This document shows, one piece after another, positions 1 through 6,467 of a DNA stretch of 7,235 nt. The translations under genes and the position numbers were made by a program. Under the pieces are notes generated by a model, which made no database searches, was not told where the DNA came from, and saw only the letters and a program-made list of their open reading frames with translations. Location of the stretch: the NCBI GenBank assembly GCA_039026555.1, contig JBCCMB010000139.1, forward strand, positions 1 through 7,235. Reading direction: 5' to 3'. Origin of the DNA: JBCCMB01 sp039026555. Lineage in GTDB: Bacteria > Pseudomonadota > Alphaproteobacteria > Caulobacterales > Hyphomonadaceae. Positions within the stretch are counted from its first letter, which is position 1. Each line of letters starts with the position of its first letter.

Positions 1-147
1 ACCAACCCGGCGGAAGCGGCCGAAGGCACTGTGCGCAAGCTTTACGCGGCCTCAATCGGTGAAAACTCCGTCCATGGGTCCGACAGCGAAACAAGCGCCG
101 AACGTGAAATCGCATTCTTCTTCGCGTTGGACGAAATCGTCGGCTAA
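1..147 (+). CDS. ndk: Nucleoside diphosphate kinase, C-terminal fragment (cut by window edge)
   Basis: This is the last 48 codons plus the TAA stop (145-147) of nucleoside diphosphate kinase, which moves the gamma phosphate from ATP to other nucleoside diphosphates through a phosphohistidine. Reading frame 1 gives a start of TNPAEAAEGTVRK and then the family signature GENSVHGSDS. The histidine in that signature, codon 73-75, is the phosphorylated catalytic residue of the family. After it comes the usual acidic, aromatic tail (EIAFFF). The N-terminal two thirds lie outside the window, so start and promoter cannot be judged. The gene converges on gmhB, with only 6 bp between the two stop codons. 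Identification is firm because the active-site signature is intact. Confidence 0.95.
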   Translation, partial: TNPAEAAEGTVRKLYAASIGENSVHGSDSETSAEREIAFFFALDEIVG

Positions 148-153
148 GTCCGC

Positions 154-768
154 CTAGCGGCCGCCCTCCATATCGGCGAGGGCCCATTCGGCGAATGTCG
201 ACAGATCTCCGCCGCGAAACAGAAAGCCGGCGACGCCGGCGGCCTTGGCGGCGTCGACGTCTTTTTGTTTGTCGCCAATCATAAAAGATCGCGTTTTGTC
301 GACCGGAAAATCCGTCATCGCTTGGATCAGCATGCCCGGTTTTGGTTTCCGGTCGTAACTGTCCTTGCGATAGCGCGCGATCTCACCGTCGACGTGATAG
401 GGACAGTAATAGATGCGGTCGATCTGGGCGTTGTTCTCCGTCAAGCGCTGCTGCATCCAATCATGCAAAGCGTGCATCTCGTCTTCGGTATAATAACCGC
501 GCGCAATACCGGATTGATTGGTCACCAAAAACACCCACCAATTCCGCGCATTGAACGCGGCGATCGTCTTGGCGGCGCCGTCGATCCATTCGAAATGCTC
601 GATCTTCGAGACATAGCCATGGTCGACGTTTATGACGCCGTCGCGATCCAAAAAAAGAGCGGGGCGCGGTCCATTGGCGCCAGGCGCGGTCGGCATAAGC
701 GTTCTTACATCCAGAAATGCGGAGCTTGTCTTTGTTTGCTTGGGTTTGCCGAGTGTCGCAAGATGCAT
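154..768 (-). CDS. gmhB: D-glycero-D-manno-heptose 1,7-bisphosphate 7-phosphatase (HAD family)
   Basis: This HAD-superfamily (subclass IIIA) phosphatase probably removes the 7-phosphate of heptose bisphosphate in the cytoplasm, a step towards the ADP-heptose used in lipopolysaccharide core. Visible motifs are DRDGVIN at 41-47 (D41 nucleophile, D43 acid/base), VTNQSGIARGYY at 82-93 (motif II T83), RKPKPG at 140-145 (motif III lysine) and IGDKQKDVDAA at 164-174 (motif IV acidic residues). The loop CPYHVDG...SYDRKP at 122-142 matches the zinc loop of E. coli GmhB in length, but only the first of its four zinc ligands remains. The ATG at 768 gives 204 aa with a 24-residue leader before the HAD core. 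The internal ATG at 694-696 (Met25) gives 180 aa and a more usual N-terminus; neither has a clear ribosome binding site. It is the last gene of the purM-purN block, 30 bp after purN. A related sugar or histidinol phosphate HAD phosphatase is the main alternative. Confidence 0.85.
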   Translation of the reverse strand: MHLATLGKPKQTKTSSAFLDVRTLMPTAPGANGPRPALFLDRDGVINVDHGYVSKIEHFEWIDGAAKTIAAFNARNWWVFLVTNQSGIARGYYTEDEMHALHDWMQQRLTENNAQIDRIYYCPYHVDGEIARYRKDSYDRKPKPGMLIQAMTDFPVDKTRSFMIGDKQKDVDAAKAAGVAGFLFRGGDLSTFAEWALADMEGGR

Positions 769-798
769 CGTCCAGGCTTGCGACGCGACGTTTCGCCA

Positions 799-1437
799 CT
801 AAAGCGGCGCGTTGATCAAAACAGGCCCGTCTTCGGACGGTAGCAGCCGCGCGCTGATCGCATCATCGCCGCGCGCCAGCGCCGCCAAGCACAAGGGATA
901 CAAGATGTGCTCCGCTGCGAGAACGCGTTGTGCGAGCGTCTCGGCGGTGTCATTCGCGCGGACTTCGACGGCGGCCTGTCCTATGGCGGGTCCTTCGTCG
1001 ACGCCAGGTGTGACGAAGTGCACCGTGCAGCCGTGCAGTTTCGCGCCCGCATCCAGCGCGCGTTGATGCGTATTGAGGCCCGGAAAACTCGGCAAGATCG
1101 CCGGATGAATATTAATCAGACGTCCCGCCCATCTTTCCACAAGCCAAGGCGTGAGCACGCGCATAAACCCCGCCAACGCGACCAATTCGATATCCGCGTC
1201 TGTCAGCGCTTTATGAATTTCGGCCTCAAACGCTTCGCGGCTGTCATAGGCTTTGTGGTCGATCACACGGGTATCGACGCCCGCTGATTTCGCCGTCTCA
1301 ATGCCCTTCGCATCCGGACGATTGGCGATAACTAGGCGGGGCTCAGCGGGATAATCAGGCGCGCGCGCCGCTTGCAGCAAGGCGTCCATATTAGATCCGC
1401 GCCCGGAGATTAGAATGGCGAGGCGCTTTCGAGTCAT
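799..1437 (-). CDS. purN: Phosphoribosylglycinamide formyltransferase (GAR transformylase)
   Basis: PurN transfers a formyl group from 10-formyltetrahydrofolate to glycinamide ribonucleotide, the third step of de novo purine synthesis, in the cytoplasm. The 212-aa product has the usual family length. It opens with the nucleotide-binding segment LAILISGRGSN (6-16), and carries the folate and catalytic segment INIHPAILPSFPGLNTH (108-124). The catalytic triad equivalents are N109, H111 and D147, the last within GVDEGPAIGQ (145-154). All appear intact. The ATG at 1437 overlaps the purM stop by four bases (ATGA). No Shine-Dalgarno sequence precedes it, so translation is probably coupled to purM. 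It shares the purM promoter region and ends with TAG at 799-801. Confidence 0.97.
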   Translation of the reverse strand: MTRKRLAILISGRGSNMDALLQAARAPDYPAEPRLVIANRPDAKGIETAKSAGVDTRVIDHKAYDSREAFEAEIHKALTDADIELVALAGFMRVLTPWLVERWAGRLINIHPAILPSFPGLNTHQRALDAGAKLHGCTVHFVTPGVDEGPAIGQAAVEVRANDTAETLAQRVLAAEHILYPLCLAALARGDDAISARLLPSEDGPVLINAPL

Positions 1438-2465
1438 GAGGCGACGAGCGACCCAATGACCACGCCATCGGTTGCGTAACGCTCTGATTTGAGCCGCGTC
1501 TGAACTTCTTCGACGTCGTTGGGCGCAATCGCCGCGACCATGCCGACGCCCATATTAAAGGTGCGGCGCATTTCAGCGTCTTCCACGCCGCCGACGTCTT
1601 GCAGCCAGTTGAACACCGGCGGTGAGGCGTAAGCGCTATGATCGATGTTCGGCGTGAGGAATTTCGGGCACATGCGCGGAACATTTTCCGTTAGGCCGCC
1701 GCCCGTGATGTGGGCGAGCCCTTTGATCAGGCCGTCCGCCAACAACGGTTTCAGCGGCTCCACATAAATACGCGTTGGCGTCAGCAACGCTTCGCCGAGG
1801 CTGGTGTCGGCAAAGGGCGCTTTACTGCTAAGCGACAGCCCCGAACGGTCGACGATACGTCGGATCAAGGAATAGCCGTTGGAATGCGGACCTGAGGAGC
1901 CAAGCGCGATCAGAACGTCGCCGGAGCGCATCTGACCGGTCTGCGGCAGAAGCTGACCGCGTTCCGCCGCGCCGACGACGAACCCCGCCAAATCATAATG
2001 CCCGTCCGCATACATGCCGGGCATTTCCGCCGTTTCGCCGCCAATTAGCGCGCAGCCCGAGAGTGTGCAGCCATCAGCGATGCCTCGCACCACATCGGCG
2101 GCGGTGTCGGTGTCCAGCGCGCCTGTGGCGAAATAGTCCAAGAAGAACAGAGGCTCGGCGCCCTGGGCCAAAACATCGTTGACGCACATGGCCACCAGAT
2201 CTTGGCCGATTGTGTTATGTTTTCCGGTTTCGAAGGCGAGCTTGAGTTTGGTGCCCACTCCGTCCGTGCCGGAGACCAAGACCGGATCCTTGAAACCTGC
2301 TGCTTTGAGGTCGAACACGCCGCCAAATCCGCCCAGCGCTGCGTCGGCGCCCGCGCGCTTCGTCGCCGCCGCTAAGGGTTTGATACGGTGGACCAGTGCG
2401 TCACCCGCGTCGATATCGACGCCAGCGTCGCGATAGGTGAGGGGTTTGTCGTCTGGATCAGCCAT
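1434..2465 (-). CDS. purM: Phosphoribosylformylglycinamidine cyclo-ligase (AIR synthetase)
   Basis: PurM uses ATP to close the imidazole ring of formylglycinamidine ribonucleotide, giving aminoimidazole ribonucleotide in purine synthesis. With the ATG at 2463-2465 the product is 343 aa, the normal family length, and begins MADPDDKPLTYRDAGVDI as PurM proteins do. Conserved blocks are SGTDGVGTK (65-73), GQDLVAMCVNDVLAQGAEP (87-105), GGETAEMPGMY (142-152), GSSGPHSNGYSL (189-200), ITGGGL (253-258) and NMGVGM (304-309), typical of the PurM/SelD/HypE ATP-binding fold. A longer open frame reaches an ATG at 2651, but that would add 62 basic residues lying antisense to the start of the DUF2066 gene. 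I therefore reject it. No Shine-Dalgarno sequence precedes 2465. A possible promoter 11-38 bases upstream would leave almost no leader. The stop overlaps the purN start. Confidence 0.97.
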   Translation of the reverse strand: MADPDDKPLTYRDAGVDIDAGDALVHRIKPLAAATKRAGADAALGGFGGVFDLKAAGFKDPVLVSGTDGVGTKLKLAFETGKHNTIGQDLVAMCVNDVLAQGAEPLFFLDYFATGALDTDTAADVVRGIADGCTLSGCALIGGETAEMPGMYADGHYDLAGFVVGAAERGQLLPQTGQMRSGDVLIALGSSGPHSNGYSLIRRIVDRSGLSLSSKAPFADTSLGEALLTPTRIYVEPLKPLLADGLIKGLAHITGGGLTENVPRMCPKFLTPNIDHSAYASPPVFNWLQDVGGVEDAEMRRTFNMGVGMVAAIAPNDVEEVQTRLKSERYATDGVVIGSLVAS

Positions 2466-2475
2466 GGGCCGCGCG

Positions 2476-2503
2476 ATTAGCACGCCCGTTGTGGTTCCGC
2501 CAA
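2476..2503 (-). promoter_or_regulatory. Candidate purMN(-gmhB) promoter
   Basis: Read on the minus strand, TTGGCG (2503-2498) is followed after 16 bp by GCTAAT (2481-2476). Each matches four of six bases of the sigma-70 -35 and -10 consensus. Transcription would start near 2469, only about four bases before the purM ATG. This fits with the lack of a Shine-Dalgarno sequence there. The evidence is consensus matching only. Confidence 0.3.
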
Positions 2504-2514
2504 TGGGTTTCCCG

Positions 2515-2542
2515 CTTTCAGAGCGCGCGCAGCGCTGATAAT
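2515..2542 (+). promoter_or_regulatory. Candidate promoter of the DUF2066-hdaA-ppk-ppx cluster
   Basis: GATAAT at 2537-2542 matches five of six bases of the sigma-70 -10 element. A weak -35 candidate, CTTTCA (2515-2520, three of six), lies 16 bp upstream. The expected start site, about 2549-2551, coincides with the ATG at 2551, so the transcript may be leaderless. Two inverted repeats lie between or over the elements: AGCGC-N5-GCGCT (2522-2536) and the 8-bp palindrome CAGCGCTG (2530-2537). They could be an operator, but alternating GC sequence makes such repeats likely by chance. Confidence 0.33.
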
Positions 2543-2550
2543 GTCGCTCC

Positions 2551-3567
2551 ATGCGTAGTTTTATTCGATTCCTCTTTTTCGCTTTTATCTTGGGTTTCGC
2601 TTCGACGCTTTCGCCTTCAGCGCGCGCTGACGTGTTTTTGGTGACGGACATCGAAGTCGATGTTTCAGCCGAAAACAGCGTTGAAGCCCAGCGTCAGGCC
2701 TTCGCCGAAGCCCGTTTAGTCGCCGCGCGGCAATTGGTATCGCGCCTCACTTTCGCTGAAGATCGGGCGCGGATTGGCGGTGTGCAGGTCGACGGCGTCA
2801 CCGCGGCGCGGTTGGCCGCTGCGGTGGATGTTCAAGAACAAAAACGCTCAGGAACGCGTTATTTCGGCATTTTGTCTGTGAAGTTCGATCCCGCCGCTGT
2901 GCGCGGATATCTCCAGGCCTTGGATCTGCCCTACACCGAATCGGCGGCCGCAAAGGCGGTTTTGGCGCCGATCGCAGGGCCCGGCGCGGATGTGGTCTCA
3001 TGGATTGGCGCATGGTCGGGATTGGAAACGGATCATGGGTTAATCCCATTTGGGCTTGGCTATGGCGTTTATGATTCAAGTTCCACATGGGACGAGTTTA
3101 TGCTCGAAGCGGAGACGCTGAACGCCACGCGTGCGGTGTTGGCGCGGGCCGAGATTCAAAACGGCGCCATCTATGTGCGGATCACGGAATTGCGCCCCGA
3201 CGGCCAAGTGTCGCGCCTCGGCCGGGCCGGTCCGTATGCAAGTTTGGAAGAAGCCGCGCCAGGAACGCTGGCTTATCTCCGTGGCGACTGGAAACGCCGG
3301 ACGACGGTTCGCGGCGGGGATAAAACCGGCATTGACGCCGTCGCGACATTCTCTTCGCTACGCGAATGGGTGGCGATCAAGAGCGCGCTGAGCGCGTCTC
3401 GTCTTGTGACCGATTTTCGCGTCCGCTCAGTGACGAATTCCGGCGCGGATGTCGGCTTCGTTTATTCTGGCCGTCCCGATCAGTTGGCCGCCGAATTGCG
3501 CGCGCTCGGGGTCAATTTCTTGTCCGACGATTTGGGTTGGACGCTTGAAGCGGTCGGGGTGAGATGA
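2551..3567 (+). CDS. Exported DUF2066-family protein of unknown function
   Basis: The 338-aa product starts with a clear Sec signal peptide: basic MRSFIR, a hydrophobic core over residues 7-20 and a signal peptidase I site ARA|DV after residue 26. The mature protein should be periplasmic or envelope-associated. The region just after cleavage (DVFLVTDIEVDVSAENSVEA, then QRQAFAEARLVAARQLVSRL, to residue 66) resembles the start of DUF2066 proteins, which are commonly found beside purM in alphaproteobacteria. A C-terminal segment (270-334) has the pattern of a small alpha/beta domain, with W273 and a closing GWTLEA at 329-334. No catalytic motif is visible and no further membrane segment is seen. 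It is divergent from purM and its stop overlaps the hdaA start by ATGA. No Shine-Dalgarno sequence precedes the ATG. The family assignment is from remembered patterns; the function is unknown. Confidence 0.85.
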   Translation: MRSFIRFLFFAFILGFASTLSPSARADVFLVTDIEVDVSAENSVEAQRQAFAEARLVAARQLVSRLTFAEDRARIGGVQVDGVTAARLAAAVDVQEQKRSGTRYFGILSVKFDPAAVRGYLQALDLPYTESAAAKAVLAPIAGPGADVVSWIGAWSGLETDHGLIPFGLGYGVYDSSSTWDEFMLEAETLNATRAVLARAEIQNGAIYVRITELRPDGQVSRLGRAGPYASLEEAAPGTLAYLRGDWKRRTTVRGGDKTGIDAVATFSSLREWVAIKSALSASRLVTDFRVRSVTNSGADVGFVYSGRPDQLAAELRALGVNFLSDDLGWTLEAVGVR

Positions 3568-4286
3568 CGCGGGGATCGTCCCGCGATACAGCCGCCCAGC
3601 TCCCATTAGGATTCGATAGCGCCGCCAACGGTCCGGATCTGGTGCGCACGCCGGCCGCCGAAGCCGCTATGGCGGCGTTGGCGCAATGGCGCAATTGGCC
3701 CGATGGACAATTGGCCGTGATCGGTGGGGGCTCCAGCGGCAAAACGCGGTTGTTGCATGATTGGTGCGTGCGGTCCGGCGCTTGGGCGACGAGCGGCGAC
3801 GTATTGGCGGCGGCCGATATTCGCGAGGTCCACGCAAAATCACAGTCCGGCGTAGCGATTGATGACGCCGACATGTCCCCCAACGGGGAACATTTGCTTG
3901 CCGCGATCAATTTCTGCCGGGACAAGAACACGCCGCTCTTGCTGACGGGCGTGTCGGAGCCGGCGTCATGGACGCTGGAGCCTCGCGATCTACGTTCGCG
4001 CCTGGGGGCAATTCCCGTCGTCCGCTTGGGGCCGGCCGACGACATCACCCTCGACCTGCGGCTCACCGCAGCCTGCAAGCATCGCTACATGAAATTACCG
4101 CCCGAAACATCGCGTTACATCGTGAAGCGACTGGACGCCGATTATGACATTATTCCCCGCCTAGTTGACGAATTGGCGGCCGCCGCCGATGGAAAGGCGT
4201 TAACGCGCGCGGTAGCGCGAAAGGCGCTTGACGCACTGGGCCGCGCGGGTTTCGTCACACGGGATATCCCTGGGGAAGATACATGA
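3564..4286 (+). CDS. hdaA: HdaA, DnaA-related regulator of replication initiation
   Basis: HdaA (Hda in E. coli) binds the DNA-loaded sliding clamp and stimulates ATP hydrolysis by DnaA, preventing repeated initiation. The 240-aa product is short like Hda and lacks the DnaA DNA-binding domain. Near the N-terminus is a clamp-binding motif, QLPLGF (12-17). The AAA+ core shows Walker A GGGSSGKT (54-61), a Walker B-like segment VAIDDAD (97-103), a sensor-1 region LLLTGVSEP (125-133) and a box VII segment RDLRSRL (141-147) with R146 as likely arginine finger. The helix expected to carry the sensor-2 arginine reads LDADYDIIPRL (190-200) and seems to lack it. Both ends overlap neighbours by ATGA, with the DUF2066 gene before and ppk after, suggesting translational coupling. 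A GGGG run at 3556-3559 is a weak ribosome binding site. The alternative, a generic DnaA-like ATPase, is less likely given the clamp motif. Confidence 0.9.
   Translation: MTRGSSRDTAAQLPLGFDSAANGPDLVRTPAAEAAMAALAQWRNWPDGQLAVIGGGSSGKTRLLHDWCVRSGAWATSGDVLAAADIREVHAKSQSGVAIDDADMSPNGEHLLAAINFCRDKNTPLLLTGVSEPASWTLEPRDLRSRLGAIPVVRLGPADDITLDLRLTAACKHRYMKLPPETSRYIVKRLDADYDIIPRLVDELAAAADGKALTRAVARKALDALGRAGFVTRDIPGEDT
4272..4278 (+). promoter_or_regulatory. Ribosome binding site of ppk
   Basis: GGGGAAG at 4272-4278 lies four bases before the ATG at 4283 and overlaps the end of hdaA. It is the clearest Shine-Dalgarno-like sequence in the window. It supports 4283 as the ppk start, so the lysine-rich N-terminus is probably translated. 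Confidence 0.5.
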
Positions 4287-6463
4287 CGCAAGTCGCCAAA
4301 AAGACCGCTCCAAAACCAAAAACATCGGCGAAAAAACAAGCGGATGCGATTACGAAATCGCCAGAGCGGTTCTTCAATCGCGAATTGTCCTGGCTGGCGT
4401 TCAACACGCGGGTGTTGGAGGAGGCCAGCAATCTTCGGCATCCGCTCTTCGAGCGCCTTCGGTTTTTGTCGATCTCAGCGAATAATTTGGACGAATTCTT
4501 TATGGTTCGGGTCGCTGGCTTGCGCGAGCAGGTTCGCGCGGGGTTCGCGCAACGCAGCCAGGATGGCTTAACGCCCGCAGAACAGGTTGAGCGCATCACA
4601 GCGGAAGCGAGCCGATTGATGCAGGAACAGCAACGCTTATGGGTCTCATTGCGCGACGAGATGCGCGAAAACGGCGTCGCCGTTTTAGATCCTGAGGAGC
4701 TGACGGCCGACGAGACGGCTTGGCTGAAGGGTGTGTTTATGGAGCGGGTTTTCCCTGTTCTGACGCCCTTGGCGATCGACCCCGCCCATCCATTTCCGTT
4801 TATTCCCAACCAAGGCTTTGCCTTAGGCTTGTCTTTAAGACGTGAGGATGAAGCGGAGCCTCTGCAAGCGTTGATTCCAATTCCGACGCATGTGGAACGG
4901 TTCATAGAATTACCGCGGAGCGAGGCGGGACGGCGCTATATCTCGCTGGAGAACACAATTCCGCTTTTCCTCGACGCCTTGTTTCCCGGCTGTCAATTGG
5001 AGGGGCGTTGTGCGTTTCGCGTCATCCGCGACAGCGATATAGAGCTCGAGGAAGAAGCCGAAGATTTGATCCGAGAGTTTGAGATTTTGCTCCGCCGTCG
5101 GAGACGCGGGCGGATCGTCCGGATCAAGCTGGACGGCGGCGGCCCTCAAGACTTACGGGATTTCTTGCTGAAGGAGATGGATGCGGAACCTCAGGACGTG
5201 GTCGAGGTCGACGGTATATTGGGGCTGGGCCAAACATCTCAACTGATCGACGACAGCGCCACTCAGCATGTTTACAAGCCCTATGAGCCGCGTTTCCCCG
5301 AACGAATTCGCGAGCACAATGGCGATTGCTTCGCGGCGATCCGCGAGAAGGACATTCTGGTTCATCACCCCTATGAGAGCTTCGACGTGGTGGTGCAATT
5401 CGTTCGGCAGGCTGCGGCCGATCCGGACGTGGTCGCGATTAAGCAAACCCTCTATCGAACGTCGAAAAACTCGCCGATCATTGCGGCGCTGATCGAGGCG
5501 GCGGAGGCGGGCAAAAACGTCACCGCGTTGGTCGAGATCAAAGCGCGTTTCGATGAAGAGGCGAACCTCCGCTGGGCGCGCGATTTGGAACGCGCCGGCG
5601 TGCAGGTCGTCTATGGCTTTATCGAGTACAAAACCCACGCCAAGGTCAGTTTGATCGTCCGAAGAGAGCAGGGCGCGTTGCGCACTTACACCCATTTTGG
5701 TACCGGAAATTATCACCCAATTACGGCGCGGATATACACAGATCTATCCTTATTCACCGCAGACCCAGCCTTTGGCCGCGATGCGGTGAAACTCTTCAAT
5801 TACGTCACTGGATACGCCGAGCCGGAGGAGTTGGAGAAGCTCTCCTTGTCTCCATTGGCGATGAAACCGGACCTCCTGCGCATGATTGCAGAGGAGGCCA
5901 AGCATGCGAAGGCGGGTCGCCCTGCGGCGATTTGGGCCAAGCTTAATTCTCTGGTGGACCCGGACATTATCGATGCGCTATACGCCGCCAGCGCTGCGGG
6001 CGTATCGATCCAATTGGTGATTCGCGGCATTTGCTGTTTGCGCCCAGGCGTCGCCGGCTTGTCGGAGACCATCGAAGTGAAGAGCATTGTCGGCCGGTTC
6101 CTAGAGCATTCGAGAATTGTGTGTTTCGGCGCAGGCCATGGTTTGCCGTCCGATGAGGCTAAGATCTTCATATCCTCGGCTGATTGGATGCCTCGAAACT
6201 TGGAACGTCGCGTGGAAGCGATGACGCCTGTTGAAACGCCCACGGTTCATCGGCAGGTGCTGGATCAAATCATGATCGCAAACTTGAACGATCGTGCTCA
6301 AAGCTGGGCGCTATGGCCGGATGGCGTCTATACGCGCATCGCGCATGAGGTTGGTGAGGATGGCTTCAATTGCCACAAATACTTTATGGAAAATCCCTCA
6401 TTCTCCGGTCGTGGAAGCGCACTGGAGCTGAAGCAGCCGCCTGTGCTGAAGCCGGTCGATTAG
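4283..6463 (+). CDS. ppk: Polyphosphate kinase 1
   Basis: PPK1 reversibly polymerises the terminal phosphate of ATP into inorganic polyphosphate. The 726-aa product has full family length. It has the N domain (FFNRELSWLAFNTRVLEE, 30-47; SANNLDEFF, 65-73), a head domain, and two phospholipase D-like catalytic domains. Key segments are KDILVHHPYESF (356-367), IKQTLYRTS (387-395), EIKARFDE (418-425), EYKTHAKV (448-455), YTHFGTGNYHP (469-479), VIRGICCLRPG (579-589) and FLEHSRI (606-612). With a constant offset of 17 from E. coli numbering, H452 matches the phosphorylated His435 and H471 matches His454. R392, R422, R581 and H609 match other active-site residues. The first 27 residues are a lysine-rich extension compared with E. 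coli PPK. The start overlaps the hdaA stop by ATGA and has a good ribosome binding site. ppx follows after 4 bp. Confidence 0.98.
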   Translation: MTQVAKKTAPKPKTSAKKQADAITKSPERFFNRELSWLAFNTRVLEEASNLRHPLFERLRFLSISANNLDEFFMVRVAGLREQVRAGFAQRSQDGLTPAEQVERITAEASRLMQEQQRLWVSLRDEMRENGVAVLDPEELTADETAWLKGVFMERVFPVLTPLAIDPAHPFPFIPNQGFALGLSLRREDEAEPLQALIPIPTHVERFIELPRSEAGRRYISLENTIPLFLDALFPGCQLEGRCAFRVIRDSDIELEEEAEDLIREFEILLRRRRRGRIVRIKLDGGGPQDLRDFLLKEMDAEPQDVVEVDGILGLGQTSQLIDDSATQHVYKPYEPRFPERIREHNGDCFAAIREKDILVHHPYESFDVVVQFVRQAAADPDVVAIKQTLYRTSKNSPIIAALIEAAEAGKNVTALVEIKARFDEEANLRWARDLERAGVQVVYGFIEYKTHAKVSLIVRREQGALRTYTHFGTGNYHPITARIYTDLSLFTADPAFGRDAVKLFNYVTGYAEPEELEKLSLSPLAMKPDLLRMIAEEAKHAKAGRPAAIWAKLNSLVDPDIIDALYAASAAGVSIQLVIRGICCLRPGVAGLSETIEVKSIVGRFLEHSRIVCFGAGHGLPSDEAKIFISSADWMPRNLERRVEAMTPVETPTVHRQVLDQIMIANLNDRAQSWALWPDGVYTRIAHEVGEDGFNCHKYFMENPSFSGRGSALELKQPPVLKPVD

Positions 6464-6467
6464 CTTG

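Noticed and set aside
157..164. GCGGCCGC palindrome at the gmhB 3' end, as a terminator or attachment site
   Set aside because: It is a plain 8-bp GC palindrome with no loop or U-run and lies inside coding sequence.
265..843. 192-aa open frame on the plus strand over gmhB
   Set aside because: It is antisense to a gene with all four HAD motifs, has no recognisable domain, and is explained by GC-biased codon use.
2567..2571. GATTC (GANTC, CcrM-type methylation site) near the DUF2066 gene start as a cell-cycle signal
   Set aside because: It is inside the coding sequence. Other GANTC sites occur at 1431, 3073 and 3610 with no evident clustering at promoters.
2466..2651. N-terminal extension of PurM by 62 residues from an ATG at 2651
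   Set aside because: It runs antisense through the signal-peptide region of the DUF2066 gene and is basic and low in complexity. The start at 2465 gives the normal PurM length and N-terminus.
3512..4078. 188-aa open frame on the minus strand over hdaA
   Set aside because: It is a shadow of the hdaA frame, with composition rich in Ser, Arg and Pro and no domain.
4255..4905. 216-aa open frame on the minus strand over the start of ppk
   Set aside because: It is antisense to the conserved PPK1 N domain; the product has shadow-like composition rich in Ser, Arg and Cys.
5153..5716. 187-aa open frame on the minus strand over the ppk catalytic region
   Set aside because: It lies opposite invariant active-site codons of ppk; no family resemblance or start signal.
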